Source of the DNA: Streptomyces sp. CBMA29
GTDB lineage: Bacteria > Actinomycetota > Actinomycetes > Streptomycetales > Streptomycetaceae
DNA length: 64,000 nt
Assembly: GCF_014596445.1 (NCBI RefSeq)
Contig: NZ_MECL01000220.1
Location: forward strand, 180,440 to 244,439
Reading direction: 5' to 3'
Shown: positions 44,600 through 54,091 of the stretch, piece after piece
Numbering within the stretch: position 1 is the stretch's first letter
How the letters are laid out: every line of letters starts with the position of its first letter
The notes under the pieces: model-generated
Databases searched by the model: none
What the model was told of the DNA's origin: nothing
The model's input: only the letters and a program-made list of their open reading frames with translations
Program-made: the position numbers and the translations under genes

Positions 44600-45235
44600 T
44601 TCGCACAACAGGCCCACCAAGGGTGCCCCCAGCACCACGGTCGCCGGTGAGCCGACGACGGTCTACTGCCGCAAATCCCACGCCGAAGACGACGACAAGA
44701 CGGGCGTCGACCGCCAGGAACGGATCTGCCGGGAGATCGCCGAGCGCCGCGGATTCGTCGTCAACCCGGCCCACGTCTTCGTGGACAACAGCCGATCCGC
44801 CTGGAGCCGCAAACGGAAGCGCCCCGGCTGGGACCGTCTGTTGGAGGAAGCCCGGGATCGCAGCTTCCGGCATCATCGCCTACCACCCCGACCGGCTCAT
44901 GCGGCAGCCCCGCGACTTGGAAGAGCTGCTCCAGGTCTCCGACGACCACGCGAGATCGTTGCCCCGACGCTGGAGCAGTTCGTCAGCGACGCCGCCGTGA
45001 AACCGCTAAGCGAGCTTCGGGTGGACGGCCGACTCGCGACCAGCAACCTCCCCGATGGCGTGGCTGAGGAACTGAACGACGACCAGCGGCAACTCGACGA
45101 GCTCAACGAGATGTGGACGGCGAAGGAGTTGTCCACGGCGCAGTACCGGAAGATGCGCAAGGGGATCACCGACCGCATCGCAAAGGCCCAGCACAAGGTG
45201 GTCATCCGGCCTATGGTCCTCTCGACGGGCTCACG
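44600..45235 (+). pseudogene. remnant of a large serine recombinase (integrase)
   Basis: The N-terminal catalytic region is recognisable (VYCRKSHAEDDDKTGVDRQE, then ICREIAERRGF). IIAYHPDRLMRQPRDLEELL then follows in another frame, and a third stretch (LATSNLPDGVAEELNDDQR, MWTAKELSTAQYRKMRK) represents the C-terminal coiled coil. The central recombinase and zinc-ribbon parts are missing, and two compensating frameshifts lie near 44865 and 44950. No start codon is obvious. It adjoins the truncated aminotransferase copy, the expected position of an integrase gene beside its attachment site. Confidence 0.75.
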
Positions 45236-45271
45236 GGTGCGGGTGCACGGGCCGCTTGGGAGGCCGAGGAC

Positions 45272-45757
45272 ATGACGGACAAGCGCCGTAACGCGGTGCT
45301 GCGCTTCCTGTCGCGGGTGGCGAAGCCCCGCGAGGGTTCCGGTTCGGTGGGGGATGAGTTGACGGAAAGCAACGCCTTGCTGTCGCTGGTGAGCGAGGCT
45401 GTCCGATGTGAGCCTGGTGAGCGGATCGTCACGACGTCCGTCGTCTGCCCGCTCTGCGATACCGACACTTTCGAAGTGGCGGGCAACGAGTGCTTCTGCG
45501 AGGGCTGCTGTGTGCCCGCAGGGTTAGAAGACGGAGAATTGCATTCCTGCGAGTTGCCCTTCGTGCTCGCAGGATCGGTTGCTCGGCCCGATCCCGTATG
45601 TCCCGAAGGACACGATGTCTTCCAGGTGGCGCTCGCGTACGGGCTGGGAGAGGACCACGAGGTTCGGCGTCTCTCGGTCGGTCTTCGCTGTCCGATCGAC
45701 GGTGCGCTGGACTTGCTGCTCAACAACGCGCCCGTGGTACCGCGACGGATCTCGTAA
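45272..45757 (+). CDS. orphan protein with a CxxC zinc-ribbon-like motif
   Basis: This 161-residue frame starts at ATG 45272 after GGAGGCCGAGGAC. A VCPLCDTDTFEVAGNECFCE segment with further Cys (GCCVP) suggests a zinc ribbon. A second VCPEGHDVFQVALAYGLGED region and LRCPIDGALDLLL follow. I do not recognise the family. It is probably cargo of the integrated element remnant. Confidence 0.6.
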   Translation: MTDKRRNAVLRFLSRVAKPREGSGSVGDELTESNALLSLVSEAVRCEPGERIVTTSVVCPLCDTDTFEVAGNECFCEGCCVPAGLEDGELHSCELPFVLAGSVARPDPVCPEGHDVFQVALAYGLGEDHEVRRLSVGLRCPIDGALDLLLNNAPVVPRRIS

Positions 45758-45893
45758 TCGCCCAGGCTGCCATCAAGGTGGTGTGGACCGCGGAGTCAGA
45801 CCGGCGCAGTTTCTCGGTGCGCGGCCGGTCAGCGTCTGTCCCGCCCCTGTGACGCCGATCCTCTCTGTCAGCGAGGCGTGCGAGGCTCTGGGT

Positions 45894-46250
45894 ATGACCT
45901 ACGACCTCGCTGTTTGGGAAGGTGAGCGACCGGCGGATGACAAGACTGCTGGCCGAGTCTTCACTGAGCTCTACGACCACTACATCGACGGGGAACTCGA
46001 CCACCGTCCGACCGAACGGATCGCCGCTTACGTGGCCGCGCTCCTTGAGCGGTGGTGTGACATGACCGAGGACGAGTCGGACACTTCTCCCTGGGCGACC
46101 GGCCCGTTGATCGATGAGGCCAGCGGTCCGCTCATCTACTTCGCGATGCGTTGGAGCATGGCCGAAGAAGCGTCGGCTTACGCGGCGTTCTTGGCGGAGT
46201 CCATGGGTCTGGTCTGCTTCGACGTGCAGCAGGACGGGCTCAGGCCCTGA
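45894..46250 (+). CDS. small orphan protein, possibly immunity-like
   Basis: This 118-residue frame probably starts at ATG 45894 (MTYDLAVWEGERPADDKTAG); a GTG at 45849 is an alternative. The acidic composition and the pattern SGPLIYFAMRWSMAEEASAY with VCFDVQQDGLRP resemble small Streptomyces proteins found near polymorphic toxin genes. I can make no firm assignment. No toxin is adjacent. Confidence 0.55.
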   Translation: MTYDLAVWEGERPADDKTAGRVFTELYDHYIDGELDHRPTERIAAYVAALLERWCDMTEDESDTSPWATGPLIDEASGPLIYFAMRWSMAEEASAYAAFLAESMGLVCFDVQQDGLRP

Positions 46251-46491
46251 AGGGGGCGCCGGACGCCGGTGGCAGAAGTGGGGCGGTGGAGTTGGCGGCA
46301 TCCGCCCAGCCCAGGCACGGTTCGTTCGACGACCAAGCGCCGTCTGGGCCGTGGTGCACAGCCAAGGGCCATGCCCGTTGAGCGACGAGCGACTCGCGCG
46401 CTGTGTCGCGTCCGCTGGTTCGGGTTTGCGAGGCGTGCACACTGAGAAATCCATTGGGGGATGGTGATCCAGCCTGGCTACTCTCCGAGCC

Positions 46492-46918
46492 ATGAGCGGA
46501 CCCCTGTTGGTGACCGAATTGGCTGAGGCCCCGTCGCACGCGGCAATCCTGCGGGTCCGCGAGTTCCTGGTTCGCCCTCATGGGATCCGGTATCGGCGAC
46601 GAGGTCGTCTTCGAGGCCGAACATGCCGACGAGGTCGACCAGGAACCTCTTATCGGGTTCGCTCCGACCCACGCTGTCGATGTCGTCGCGTTCTGCAACA
46701 GTCCCGTCGACCACGTCGTGACGGCCCTGCTGACCGCCGCCGTCATGGACTTGATCGGCGGCATCGCCAACGTCGAACTACGGGAGGACCAGGTACCGAT
46801 CGTGGCCGGCCTTCCGGGCATCGTCGCGACGGTGACCGATCCCTGGCTCGCCGCGTACGGCTCAGCCGACTTCCTCAGGGCGTGGGTCCAACAACCCGGC
46901 TTCCGACTCCTGAAGTAG
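46492..46918 (+). pseudogene. frameshifted DUF6368-family gene
   Basis: The frame from ATG 46492 (MSGPLLVTELAEAPSHAAIL) is knocked out of register by one extra G at about 46570. Removing it gives REFLFALMGSGIGDEVVF and the conserved body (EPLIGFAPTHAVDVVAFCN, VMDLIGGIANVELREDQVP) up to the stop at 46918. This matches the DUF6368 family as I remember it. The body is well preserved, so the lesion is recent. TACTCT seven bases before the start suggests leaderless expression. Confidence 0.68.
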
Positions 46919-47190
<272 letters not shown>

Positions 47191-48360
47191 TCAGGACGTC
47201 AAGCGCTGCAGGCGGCTGGCGGCGTCGCGGAGGACTTCGGGGCGTTTGCAGAAGGCGAAGCGGACTTGGGTGCGGCCGGTGGTGGGGTGGTCGTAGAAGA
47301 CGGAGTTGGGGATGGCGACGACGCCGCATTTCTCCGGTAGCGCGCGGCAGAAGGTCAGGGCGTCGGTGCCGGGGGAGAGGTGGGTGATGTCGGTGGTGAT
47401 GAAGTACGTGCCTTGGGGTTCGTACACGGTGAACCCGGCGTCGGTCAGCCCTGCGGCCAGCAGATCGCGCTTGGCGCGGAGGTCGGCGGCGAAGTCGGCG
47501 TAGTAGGCGTCGGGCAGGGCGAGGGCCTCGGCGACCGCGTACTGGAAGGGGCCGGAGGCGACGTAGGTCAGGAACTGCTTGGTGGTGCGGACGGCCGCGA
47601 CCAGTTCACGCGACCCCGTCACCCAGCCGACCTTCCAGCCGGTGAAGGAGAAGGTCTTGCCTGCCGAGGAGATGGAGACCGTGCGGTCGCGCATGCCGGG
47701 CAGCGAGATCAGGGGGGTGTGGACGCCGTCGAAGACGAGGTGTTCGTAGACCTCGTCGGTGACCACGAGGAGGTCGTGGTCGACGGCGAGGGCGGCGATC
47801 TCGGTGAGTTCGGCGGGGGTGAGGACCATGCCCGTGGGGTTGTGCGGGGAGTTGAGGAGGAGGAGCCGCGTACGAGGCGTGACGGCGGCGCGCAGGGCGT
47901 CGAGGTCGGGGCGGAAGTCGGGGGCGCACAGGGTCAGGGGGACGCGGACGGCGCCCGCCATGGCGATGCAGGCGGCGTAGGAGTCGTAGAACGGCTCGAA
48001 CGCGATGACCTCGTCGCCCGGTTCGAGCAGGGCGAGCATCGCGGCGGCGATGGCCTCGGTGGCGCCCGCGGTGACCAGGATCTCGGTGTCGGGGTCCAAG
48101 TCGAGCCCATAGAAGCGGCGTTGGTGGTCGGCGACGGCGCGGCGCAGTTCGGGGACGCCGGGGCCCGGCGGGTACTGGTTGCCGCGGCCGTCGCGCAGGG
48201 CGCGGACGGCCGCCTCCCGTACGGACTTGGGACCGTCGGTGTCGGGGAAGCCCTGGCCGAGGTTGATCGCGCCGGTCGAGACGGCCAGCGCCGACATCTC
48301 GGCGAAGATCGTCGTGCCGAGGCCGTCGAGACCGCGGTTCAGCAGCGGCCTGTCCCGCAT
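47191..48360 (-). CDS. class I/II PLP aminotransferase (aspartate aminotransferase/DapC-like)
   Basis: Counting from MRDRPLLNRG at 48360 the protein has 389 residues; upstream in-frame ATG 48417 is possible. Conserved elements are INLGQGFPDTDGP, the NSPHNPTG loop, TDEVYEHLVFDG, and the PLP lysine in SISSAGKTFSFTGWKVGW (K235). The C terminus has RTQVRFAFCKRPEVL with the substrate-binding Arg. Relatives are N-succinyldiaminopimelate or aspartate aminotransferases. The DNA around SAGKTFSFTGWKVG is the known attB region of phage TG1 in Streptomyces. A truncated second copy of its 3' part lies at 44.2-44.6 kb. Confidence 0.9.
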   Translation of the reverse strand: MRDRPLLNRGLDGLGTTIFAEMSALAVSTGAINLGQGFPDTDGPKSVREAAVRALRDGRGNQYPPGPGVPELRRAVADHQRRFYGLDLDPDTEILVTAGATEAIAAAMLALLEPGDEVIAFEPFYDSYAACIAMAGAVRVPLTLCAPDFRPDLDALRAAVTPRTRLLLLNSPHNPTGMVLTPAELTEIAALAVDHDLLVVTDEVYEHLVFDGVHTPLISLPGMRDRTVSISSAGKTFSFTGWKVGWVTGSRELVAAVRTTKQFLTYVASGPFQYAVAEALALPDAYYADFAADLRAKRDLLAAGLTDAGFTVYEPQGTYFITTDITHLSPGTDALTFCRALPEKCGVVAIPNSVFYDHPTTGRTQVRFAFCKRPEVLRDAASRLQRLTS

Positions 48361-48741
48361 GCGCCCGCCCGTTTCCAGACTGCCTGTTTCCAGACTGCCC
48401 GTTTCCTGCCCGCCCATTTCCAGCACCCACTCTCCGTCGGAACCGTACGGGGACCGTCCCGGGACGCGTCCCGGGTTCCGTACCGTACGTCGTCCGCCGT
48501 CGGGGGTGTGCGCCGGGCGCGCCCGGGAGCGGTGTGGGAACGACGTAGTGAACACGTGAGCCCTTAAGCGCTCCAAGGGATGGAAAGTACGCACAGATGG
48601 GTAAAAACGCTGAGGACGGCGCGAGTTTCATGATTCCGTAGCTCTCGGATCTACCGGACCCCACGTGGGCACCGAGCCGCCGCGTCTCTCCGTCAGACGC
48701 GGGTCGGCCCATCATCCACTGCGTGCTTGCGGAGCCGACCC
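48361..48741. other. divergent upstream region of the aminotransferase with 15-bp repeats
   Basis: Between 48370 and 48420 a GTTTCCAGACTGCC(T) unit is repeated with variations, in frame with a possible N-terminal extension of the aminotransferase (ETGSLETG). Beyond that the 381-base gap to the DUF2617 gene holds no clear gene. Confidence 0.5.
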
Positions 48742-49266
48742 ATGCTCACCACCCTCCAGACCGCCTACACCGACACCCGTGCCGGAGACCTCGCGTGGTG
48801 TCTCGGGAAGGACCCGCTGCCCGCGCTCGCCGTGCTCGACCTCGACGTCGGCGACGCGCGCGGGCTGCGGGCCAAGGTCCAGATGCGGCTGCTCGGCGCG
48901 TCCCACCAGGTACTGGTCGACACCGGTCGTGACGGCGGGTGTTCGGAGACCGTCGCGTGCATGCCGGGCAGCCAGGCACCGCTGCCGTTCGGCGTGGCGC
49001 GCAGGGTCGGCGGCTGGGACTACGAGTTCGCGGCCCGGATCGAGACGCTGTCGCAGGGCTCCTTCGCGGGCCGCGCCCAGGAGTTGCTCGCGCTGGTCGC
49101 CGACCACCCCAACGGCCTCGCCGGCACCTTCCCCGGCGACCCGCACGCCTTCACCGCGATGCTCGTGCAGTGCGCGGAGGGCAGCGTGCGGTGGCGCACC
49201 TGGCACGCGTACCCCCAGGAGGGACGGCTGGTGACCACCAGAACCCGGGTGAACGCCCTTCCTTGA
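48742..49266 (+). CDS. DUF2617-family protein
   Basis: This 174-residue protein starts at ATG 48742 after GGAG. MLTTLQTAYTDTRAGDLAW at the start and LPALAVLDLDVGDARGL match the actinobacterial DUF2617 family. EFAARIETLSQGSFAGRAQE and LAGTFPGDPHAFTAML follow. Function is unknown. It precedes the spermidine synthase-like gene, as it does in other streptomycetes from memory. Confidence 0.82.
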   Translation: MLTTLQTAYTDTRAGDLAWCLGKDPLPALAVLDLDVGDARGLRAKVQMRLLGASHQVLVDTGRDGGCSETVACMPGSQAPLPFGVARRVGGWDYEFAARIETLSQGSFAGRAQELLALVADHPNGLAGTFPGDPHAFTAMLVQCAEGSVRWRTWHAYPQEGRLVTTRTRVNALP

Positions 49267-49578
49267 AGGGGTGTTGGGGCGTACGACGCCGGCCCGTGCG
49301 GAGCCGGACCTCTCGACCCGTGCGGTACGGGCGTACGTCGGCAGCACCTCCGCGTGGGCGGTCCGCGGCGCGACTCGTGCACCCGTGCGCACCGATGGGC
49401 GAACGTCCGTACGCACCGATGGACGAACGCCCGTACGGTCAGCGGCACATACGTCCACACCGTGCGCCGCACCCGTACCCCCGTGCGCCGGTGCGGTCCG
49501 CGAAAGCGCCGTCAATCGCCCCTGATTACACCCCTGTGGGTGACTTGTGCCGCCACCGGACTGACATAGCGTGCACTC
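49267..49578. repeat. gap with a 24-bp tandem duplication
   Basis: Two 24-bp units starting CACCGATGG(G/A)CGAACG lie back to back at 49390-49437. The rest of the 312 bases shows no gene. Near the right end TAGCGT precedes the next start codon by seven bases. Confidence 0.6.
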
Positions 49579-51240
49579 ATGATCGACCAGCCAGGCCGCA
49601 CCGCGGCACCACTCGACCTGCGGCTTCCCGTGGCCGCGGGCGCCGCACGCGCGCTGGTCCTGGCCGCCGTCTTCGTCTGCGCCGCCTGCGGTCTGGTCTA
49701 CGAGCTCGAACTGGTCGCGCTCGCCTCCTACTTGGTCGGCGACTCCGTCACCCAGGCGTCGGTCATCCTCTCGGTGATGGTCTTCGCGATGGGCTGCGGC
49801 TCGCTGCTCGCCAAGCGGCTGCGGATACGGGCCGCGGCCGGTTTCGCCGCTGTCGAGACGGCGCTCGCGCTGGTCGGCGGGCTGTCGGTGATGGCGCTGT
49901 ACGCCTGCTTCGCGTGGGCGGGACAGGCCCGACTGGCCATGATCGGCTGCGCGTTCGCGATCGGCGTGCTGATCGGCGCCGAGGTGCCGTTGCTGATGAC
50001 GCTCGTTCAGCGCATCCGGCGGCAGGACGCGGGCGGCGCCGTCGCCGACCTCTTCGCCGCGGACTACGTGGGCGCGCTCGTCGGCGGCCTCGCCTTCCCC
50101 TTCCTTCTCCTGCCGCACTTCGGGCAGTTGACCGGCGCGCTGGCCACCGGCGTGGTCAACGCGGTGGCGGGCGGCGCGACCGTGCTGTGGCTCTTCCGCG
50201 GCGACCTGTCCACCCGCACCCGCTGGTGGCTGCTGGCCGCGAACGTCTTCGTGCTTGCGGTGCTCGGCGCCGCCGCCGCTGCCGCCGGGCCCTTCGAAGC
50301 GGCGGCGCGGCACGCGGTGTACGGCGGACAGGTGCGCGTCGCGGAGCAGACCGCCGTGCAGGAGATCGTCCTCACCGGCGGAACGAGCAGAACGGGCGGA
50401 AGCGGCGGAACGGGTGGAAGCGGCGGAACGGCCCACGGCGGCAGGACCGGCGCCCCGCTCCAACTCTTCCTGGACGGACGGCTACGGGTCTGCGGCACGG
50501 ACGAATTCCGTTACCACCAGGCCCTGGTGCACCCCGCGATGAACGGCCCGCACGGCCGCGTCCTCATCCTCGGCGGCGGCGACGGCCTCGCCCTGCGCGA
50601 GACGCTGCGCTACAGCGGGGTCCGCGCCGTCACCGTCGTGGACCTCGACGACGAACTCGTCCGCCTCGCCCGTACCGACCCCGGCCTGTCCGCGCTCAAC
50701 CGGCACGCGTACGACGACCCGCGCGTCACCGCCGTCACGGCCGACGCCTTCGACTGGCTGCGCGCGGAGCGGCGAGGGCCGTACGACGTGATCATCGCCG
50801 ACCTGCCGGACCCGGGGATCTCGCGCAGCGCGAAGCTGTACTCGGAGGAGTTCTACGGGCTGGCCGCGCGCACGCTGGCCCCCGGCGGGCGGCTCGCCGT
50901 CCACGCGGGCACGCCCAGCGCCTCCACGCACACCTTCTGGACCATCGAGGCCACCTTGCGGGCGGTGGGGCTGCGGACGGCGCCGTACTGGATCACCGGC
51001 CGCACCTGCGGCGCGCAGGCGGGGCCCGACCGCTGGTCGGGCTCGGTACCGCCGTCCGCCACGAACTGGGGCTTCGTGCTGTCCGGCCTCGCCACCCCCG
51101 CCATCGCACTCCCGCCCCGCCACCCCCCTGACCTCTGGCTGACCCCCGCGCTGCTCCGCAAGGCCGCCGCCGCCCCGCTGACCAGCCGCCCCACCGAGTC
51201 CCTCCCGGCCTCGACGCTGCTGCGCCCGAGGGTGCGGTGA
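49579..51240 (+). CDS. membrane-anchored spermidine synthase-like protein
   Basis: This 553-residue protein starts at ATG 49579. About seven membrane helices occupy residues 1-240 (LVLAAVFVCAACGLVYELEL at the start). The SpeE-type domain follows: the GGGDGLALRETLRY SAM-like site, VVDLDDELVRLAR, and IIADLPDPGISRSAKLYSEE. A Gly/Ser/Thr repeat (TGGSGGTGGSGG) of about 18 residues is inserted in front of the catalytic domain and is absent from most relatives. It likely makes a polyamine or methylated product at the membrane. No start-proximal Shine-Dalgarno is seen. Confidence 0.85.
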   Translation: MIDQPGRTAAPLDLRLPVAAGAARALVLAAVFVCAACGLVYELELVALASYLVGDSVTQASVILSVMVFAMGCGSLLAKRLRIRAAAGFAAVETALALVGGLSVMALYACFAWAGQARLAMIGCAFAIGVLIGAEVPLLMTLVQRIRRQDAGGAVADLFAADYVGALVGGLAFPFLLLPHFGQLTGALATGVVNAVAGGATVLWLFRGDLSTRTRWWLLAANVFVLAVLGAAAAAAGPFEAAARHAVYGGQVRVAEQTAVQEIVLTGGTSRTGGSGGTGGSGGTAHGGRTGAPLQLFLDGRLRVCGTDEFRYHQALVHPAMNGPHGRVLILGGGDGLALRETLRYSGVRAVTVVDLDDELVRLARTDPGLSALNRHAYDDPRVTAVTADAFDWLRAERRGPYDVIIADLPDPGISRSAKLYSEEFYGLAARTLAPGGRLAVHAGTPSASTHTFWTIEATLRAVGLRTAPYWITGRTCGAQAGPDRWSGSVPPSATNWGFVLSGLATPAIALPPRHPPDLWLTPALLRKAAAAPLTSRPTESLPASTLLRPRVR

Positions 51241-51484
51241 CGGATCGGAGGGGACAGAGGGACCAGAGGGAGCAGAGGGCGCGGTGAGGGACGACGGGGA
51301 GGCGTGGACGCCGGGTGGCGTAAGGGGGCGGGACACCCGATGTACGGGTGCGGTCGCGCGGGCGGGTGCACGGCGGCGGGCGCGTCCGTACGGGTTCGGG
51401 CCGCGTGCGCCGTACGCCGTACACCCGTAAAAAGTTCCGGCCGCGAAGCCGCGTGGCACCGTCCCGATGGGTAGGCTCCGCCGC

Positions 51485-52549
51485 ATGGAGCACGAGGTCT
51501 TCGTCCCGGTCAGCCCCACCCGCATCGGCCACGCCCTGCGCAGCCCCGCGCGCGTGACCGCGAGCCTGCCCGGCTGGCAGCCGGACGCGTCCGGCGCCGT
51601 GGAGGGGGCCGGGGGAACTGACGGGTCCGGCGTCGCGGGCCGCCTCCGCCTGCGGGTGGGCGGCTCCACGATCACGTACCGCGGCACGGTCCGCGTCACC
51701 GGCGCCTCGTCGCCCTTCGCGGCGGAGGCGAACGGTACGGAGGTACGCGGTACGGGCACGGTCAAGGCCACGCTGGAGATCGTCGTGGCCGAGACCTCGC
51801 ACCCGGAGCCGGGCGCCCTGCTGATCTTCCGCGGCGCGGCGCAGGCCGAGGGCCGCCTGGCGTCGTACGAGCCGGACGTCGTGGAAGCGGCGGTACGGCG
51901 GCTGCTTGACCGTTTCTCCGCGGACCTGGCGGCGCACGCGCCGGAGGAGGCGGCGGCCCCGGAGGCAGACCCGGCCCCGGACCTGGAGTCGGACTCGGCC
52001 CCGGACTCGGACTCGGCCCCGGCCCCGGCCCCGGCGGAAGGCGCGGCGCCCTCGGACGTGACCGTCGAAGAAACGATCGTGCCGGCCGTCGAGGCGGAAG
52101 CGGCGGACGTGGTGGCCCAGGAAACCGCTGACGACGCTGCCGACACCCCGGAGGACCCGGCCGACACGCCCGCCGAGGATCCCCGGTCCACCGGGAATTC
52201 CGCCGACTCCGCCGAGCCCGAGGCGGACGTCGTGGACGACCTCGGCGAGCCCGCCCCGCCGTCCGACCTGGACGACTTCGAGCTGGTCGAGGTCGAGGTG
52301 GAGGTCCCGGAGAGCGCCGCCGCGCTGGACGACCTGGTGCCGCCCGCCGAGGCCGCGCACGCCCGCCGCACGATGATCGGCCGCAGCGCCGAGGAGGTCG
52401 ACCACGCGCCGCCGCGCGGACGCTACGCGCCCGTACCCGCGCCGGACGCCACCTCCGCGGCGGCGACCCTGCGCTGGGCGGCCCCCGCCGCCGCGGCTCT
52501 CGTCGCGTCCGCCGTGGTCGTCGGCCGGGTGCTGCGACGCCGCAGGTAA
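51485..52549 (+). CDS. CoxG/SRPBCC-domain protein with acidic linker and C-terminal anchor
   Basis: The ATG at 51485 lies seven bases after a TAGGCT hexamer and has no Shine-Dalgarno, so translation may be leaderless. Residues 1-140 form an SRPBCC fold (HEVFVPVSPTRIGHALRSPA, TYRGTVRVTGASSPFAAEA). Residues 150-310 are Ala/Glu/Asp/Pro-rich and disordered, with SAPDSDSAPAPAPAEG repeats. The C terminus is a membrane helix plus RRRR. It resembles the carbon monoxide dehydrogenase subunit G family, whose role outside CODH is unclear. Confidence 0.78.
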   Translation: MEHEVFVPVSPTRIGHALRSPARVTASLPGWQPDASGAVEGAGGTDGSGVAGRLRLRVGGSTITYRGTVRVTGASSPFAAEANGTEVRGTGTVKATLEIVVAETSHPEPGALLIFRGAAQAEGRLASYEPDVVEAAVRRLLDRFSADLAAHAPEEAAAPEADPAPDLESDSAPDSDSAPAPAPAEGAAPSDVTVEETIVPAVEAEAADVVAQETADDAADTPEDPADTPAEDPRSTGNSADSAEPEADVVDDLGEPAPPSDLDDFELVEVEVEVPESAAALDDLVPPAEAAHARRTMIGRSAEEVDHAPPRGRYAPVPAPDATSAAATLRWAAPAAAALVASAVVVGRVLRRRR

Positions 52550-52572
52550 CACAGCCCGGTTACTCTCGTTCC

Positions 52573-53376
52573 GTGTCGAACGAGACGAAGCTGACGGCGG
52601 GCGACGCCGAACTGATCCTGCGGCCCCACGACGGCTGCCGGATCGCCTCATTGAAGGTCGGCGGGACCGAACTCCTGCGCCAGGGAGACAAATTCGGCGC
52701 CTTCTTGATGGTGCCGTGGTGCGGCCGTACGGAGAACGGGGTGTTCCGCAACGGCGGCGTCACCCATCAACTCCCCGTCGACGCGCCCCCGCACGCCATC
52801 CACGGCACCGGGCGCCACACCGCCTGGCAGGAGGCCGCGCCCGCTACCGAGACCACCGCCGCGTACTACTTCGACCTCGCCGAGCCGTGGCCGTACCCCG
52901 GACGGGTGACGCACACCGTCGAGCTGGCCCCGCACTCGGTGAAGCTGACGCTCAGTGTGGAGGCCGACGCGTCCGGCGACTCCTTCCCCGCGCAGGCGGG
53001 CTGGCACCCGTGGTGGCTGCGCAACCTCGGCCAGGGCGGCCAGGACGTCGAACTGGCCTTCACCGCCGCCTGGCAGGAGGAGCGCGGCGACAACCACCTG
53101 CCGAACGGCAACCGCGTCGACCCCGAGCCCGGCCCCTGGGACGACTGCTTCGGCATGCCCGACGGCGTGGACATCGCCCTCACCTGGCCCGGCGAGATGA
53201 CGGTCCGGGTGACCAGCCCTTCCGAATGGGCGGTCGTCTACACCGAGCCGGCCGAGGCGGTCTGCGTCGAGCCCCAGTCCGGGCCGCCGAACGGCCTCAA
53301 CACCCTGCCCCGCCTGGTCACCCCGATCGACCCGCTGGAGATCAGCACGGAGTGGACCTGGCACCGGATCGGCTGA
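52573..53376 (+). CDS. aldose 1-epimerase family protein
   Basis: This 267-residue protein starts at GTG 52573, six bases after TACTCT. Catalytic positions of galactose mutarotases are visible: the HAIHGTGRHTAW histidines, AGWHPWWLRN, and the glutamate in VCVEPQSGPPNGLN. It interconverts sugar anomers in the cytoplasm. It is followed after 29 bases by pyrE. Confidence 0.88.
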   Translation: MSNETKLTAGDAELILRPHDGCRIASLKVGGTELLRQGDKFGAFLMVPWCGRTENGVFRNGGVTHQLPVDAPPHAIHGTGRHTAWQEAAPATETTAAYYFDLAEPWPYPGRVTHTVELAPHSVKLTLSVEADASGDSFPAQAGWHPWWLRNLGQGGQDVELAFTAAWQEERGDNHLPNGNRVDPEPGPWDDCFGMPDGVDIALTWPGEMTVRVTSPSEWAVVYTEPAEAVCVEPQSGPPNGLNTLPRLVTPIDPLEISTEWTWHRIG

Positions 53377-53405
53377 GCCCCCGGCCTGCCGGGATACTGG
53401 TCGGC

Positions 53406-53948
53406 ATGAGTGACCAGACGCGAGACGCGCTGCTGCGGCAGATCAAGGACAAGGCCGTGGTGCACGGCAAGGTGACCCTCTCCTCGGGGCTCGAGGCCGA
53501 CTTCTACGTCGACCTGCGCCGGATCACCCTGGACGGCGAGGCCGCGCCGCTCGCCGGACAGGTGATGCTCGACCTCACCGCCGAACTGGACTTCGACGCG
53601 GTGGGCGGGCTGACGCTCGGCGCCGACCCGGTGGCCACCTCGATGCTGCACGCCGCCGCGGCGCGCGGGCAGCGGCTCGACGCGTTCGTGGTCCGCAAGG
53701 CCAACAAGGCGCACGGCTTGCAGCGCCGTATCGAGGGCACCGAGGTCAAGGGCCGCCGCGTGCTGGTGGTCGAGGACACCTCGACCACGGGCGGTTCGCC
53801 GCTGACCGCGGTCGAGGCGGTACGGGAGGCGGGCGCCGAGGTGGTGGCCGTCGCCGTCATCGTGGACCGCGGCGCGGCCGGGGCGGTCGCGGACGCGGGA
53901 CTGCCGTACCTGGCCGCGTACTCGCTGGACGACCTGGGCCTCGCCTGA
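53406..53948 (+). CDS. pyrE: orotate phosphoribosyltransferase
   Basis: This 180-residue enzyme makes orotidine 5'-phosphate from orotate and PRPP in UMP synthesis. The start is ATG 53406 with GATACT upstream. Key segments are HGKVTLSSGLEADFYVDLRR, VVRKANKAHGLQ and the PRPP motif RVLVVEDTSTTGGSPL. Its stop codon lies in the first unit of a 9-bp tandem array. Confidence 0.95.
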   Translation: MSDQTRDALLRQIKDKAVVHGKVTLSSGLEADFYVDLRRITLDGEAAPLAGQVMLDLTAELDFDAVGGLTLGADPVATSMLHAAAARGQRLDAFVVRKANKAHGLQRRIEGTEVKGRRVLVVEDTSTTGGSPLTAVEAVREAGAEVVAVAVIVDRGAAGAVADAGLPYLAAYSLDDLGLA

Positions 53949-53995
53949 GTCGCCTGAGTCGCCCGAGTTGCGTGAGTCGCCTCAGTCGCCTCAGC
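53941..53995. repeat. 9-bp tandem repeats over the pyrE stop codon
   Basis: About six units of a GTCGCCTGA/GTCGCCTCA-type 9-mer follow one another. The pyrE TGA is part of the first unit. Changes in unit number would not alter the protein because the stop comes first. Confidence 0.75.
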
Positions 53996-54051
53996 CGTGC
54001 GGCCGTGTCGCGGTTCTGAGTGCTTCTGGCTGGCTCTGACCTGTGCTTTTC

Positions 54052-54091
54052 CGGCCTCCGGAGTGTTTCACGTGAAACACTCCGGAGGCCG
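54052..54091. other. 40-bp perfect palindrome containing a parS site
   Basis: The sequence 54052-54091 is its own reverse complement. The central 14 bp, GTTTCACGTGAAAC (54065-54078), is the consensus ParB-binding parS site of Streptomyces. The outer CCTCCGGAG arms extend the palindrome. It lies between pyrE and fba and might also act as a terminator for pyrE when transcribed. Confidence 0.92.

Noticed and set aside
47380..48567. 395-codon frame antisense to the aminotransferase
   Set aside because: Shadow of a conserved PLP enzyme.
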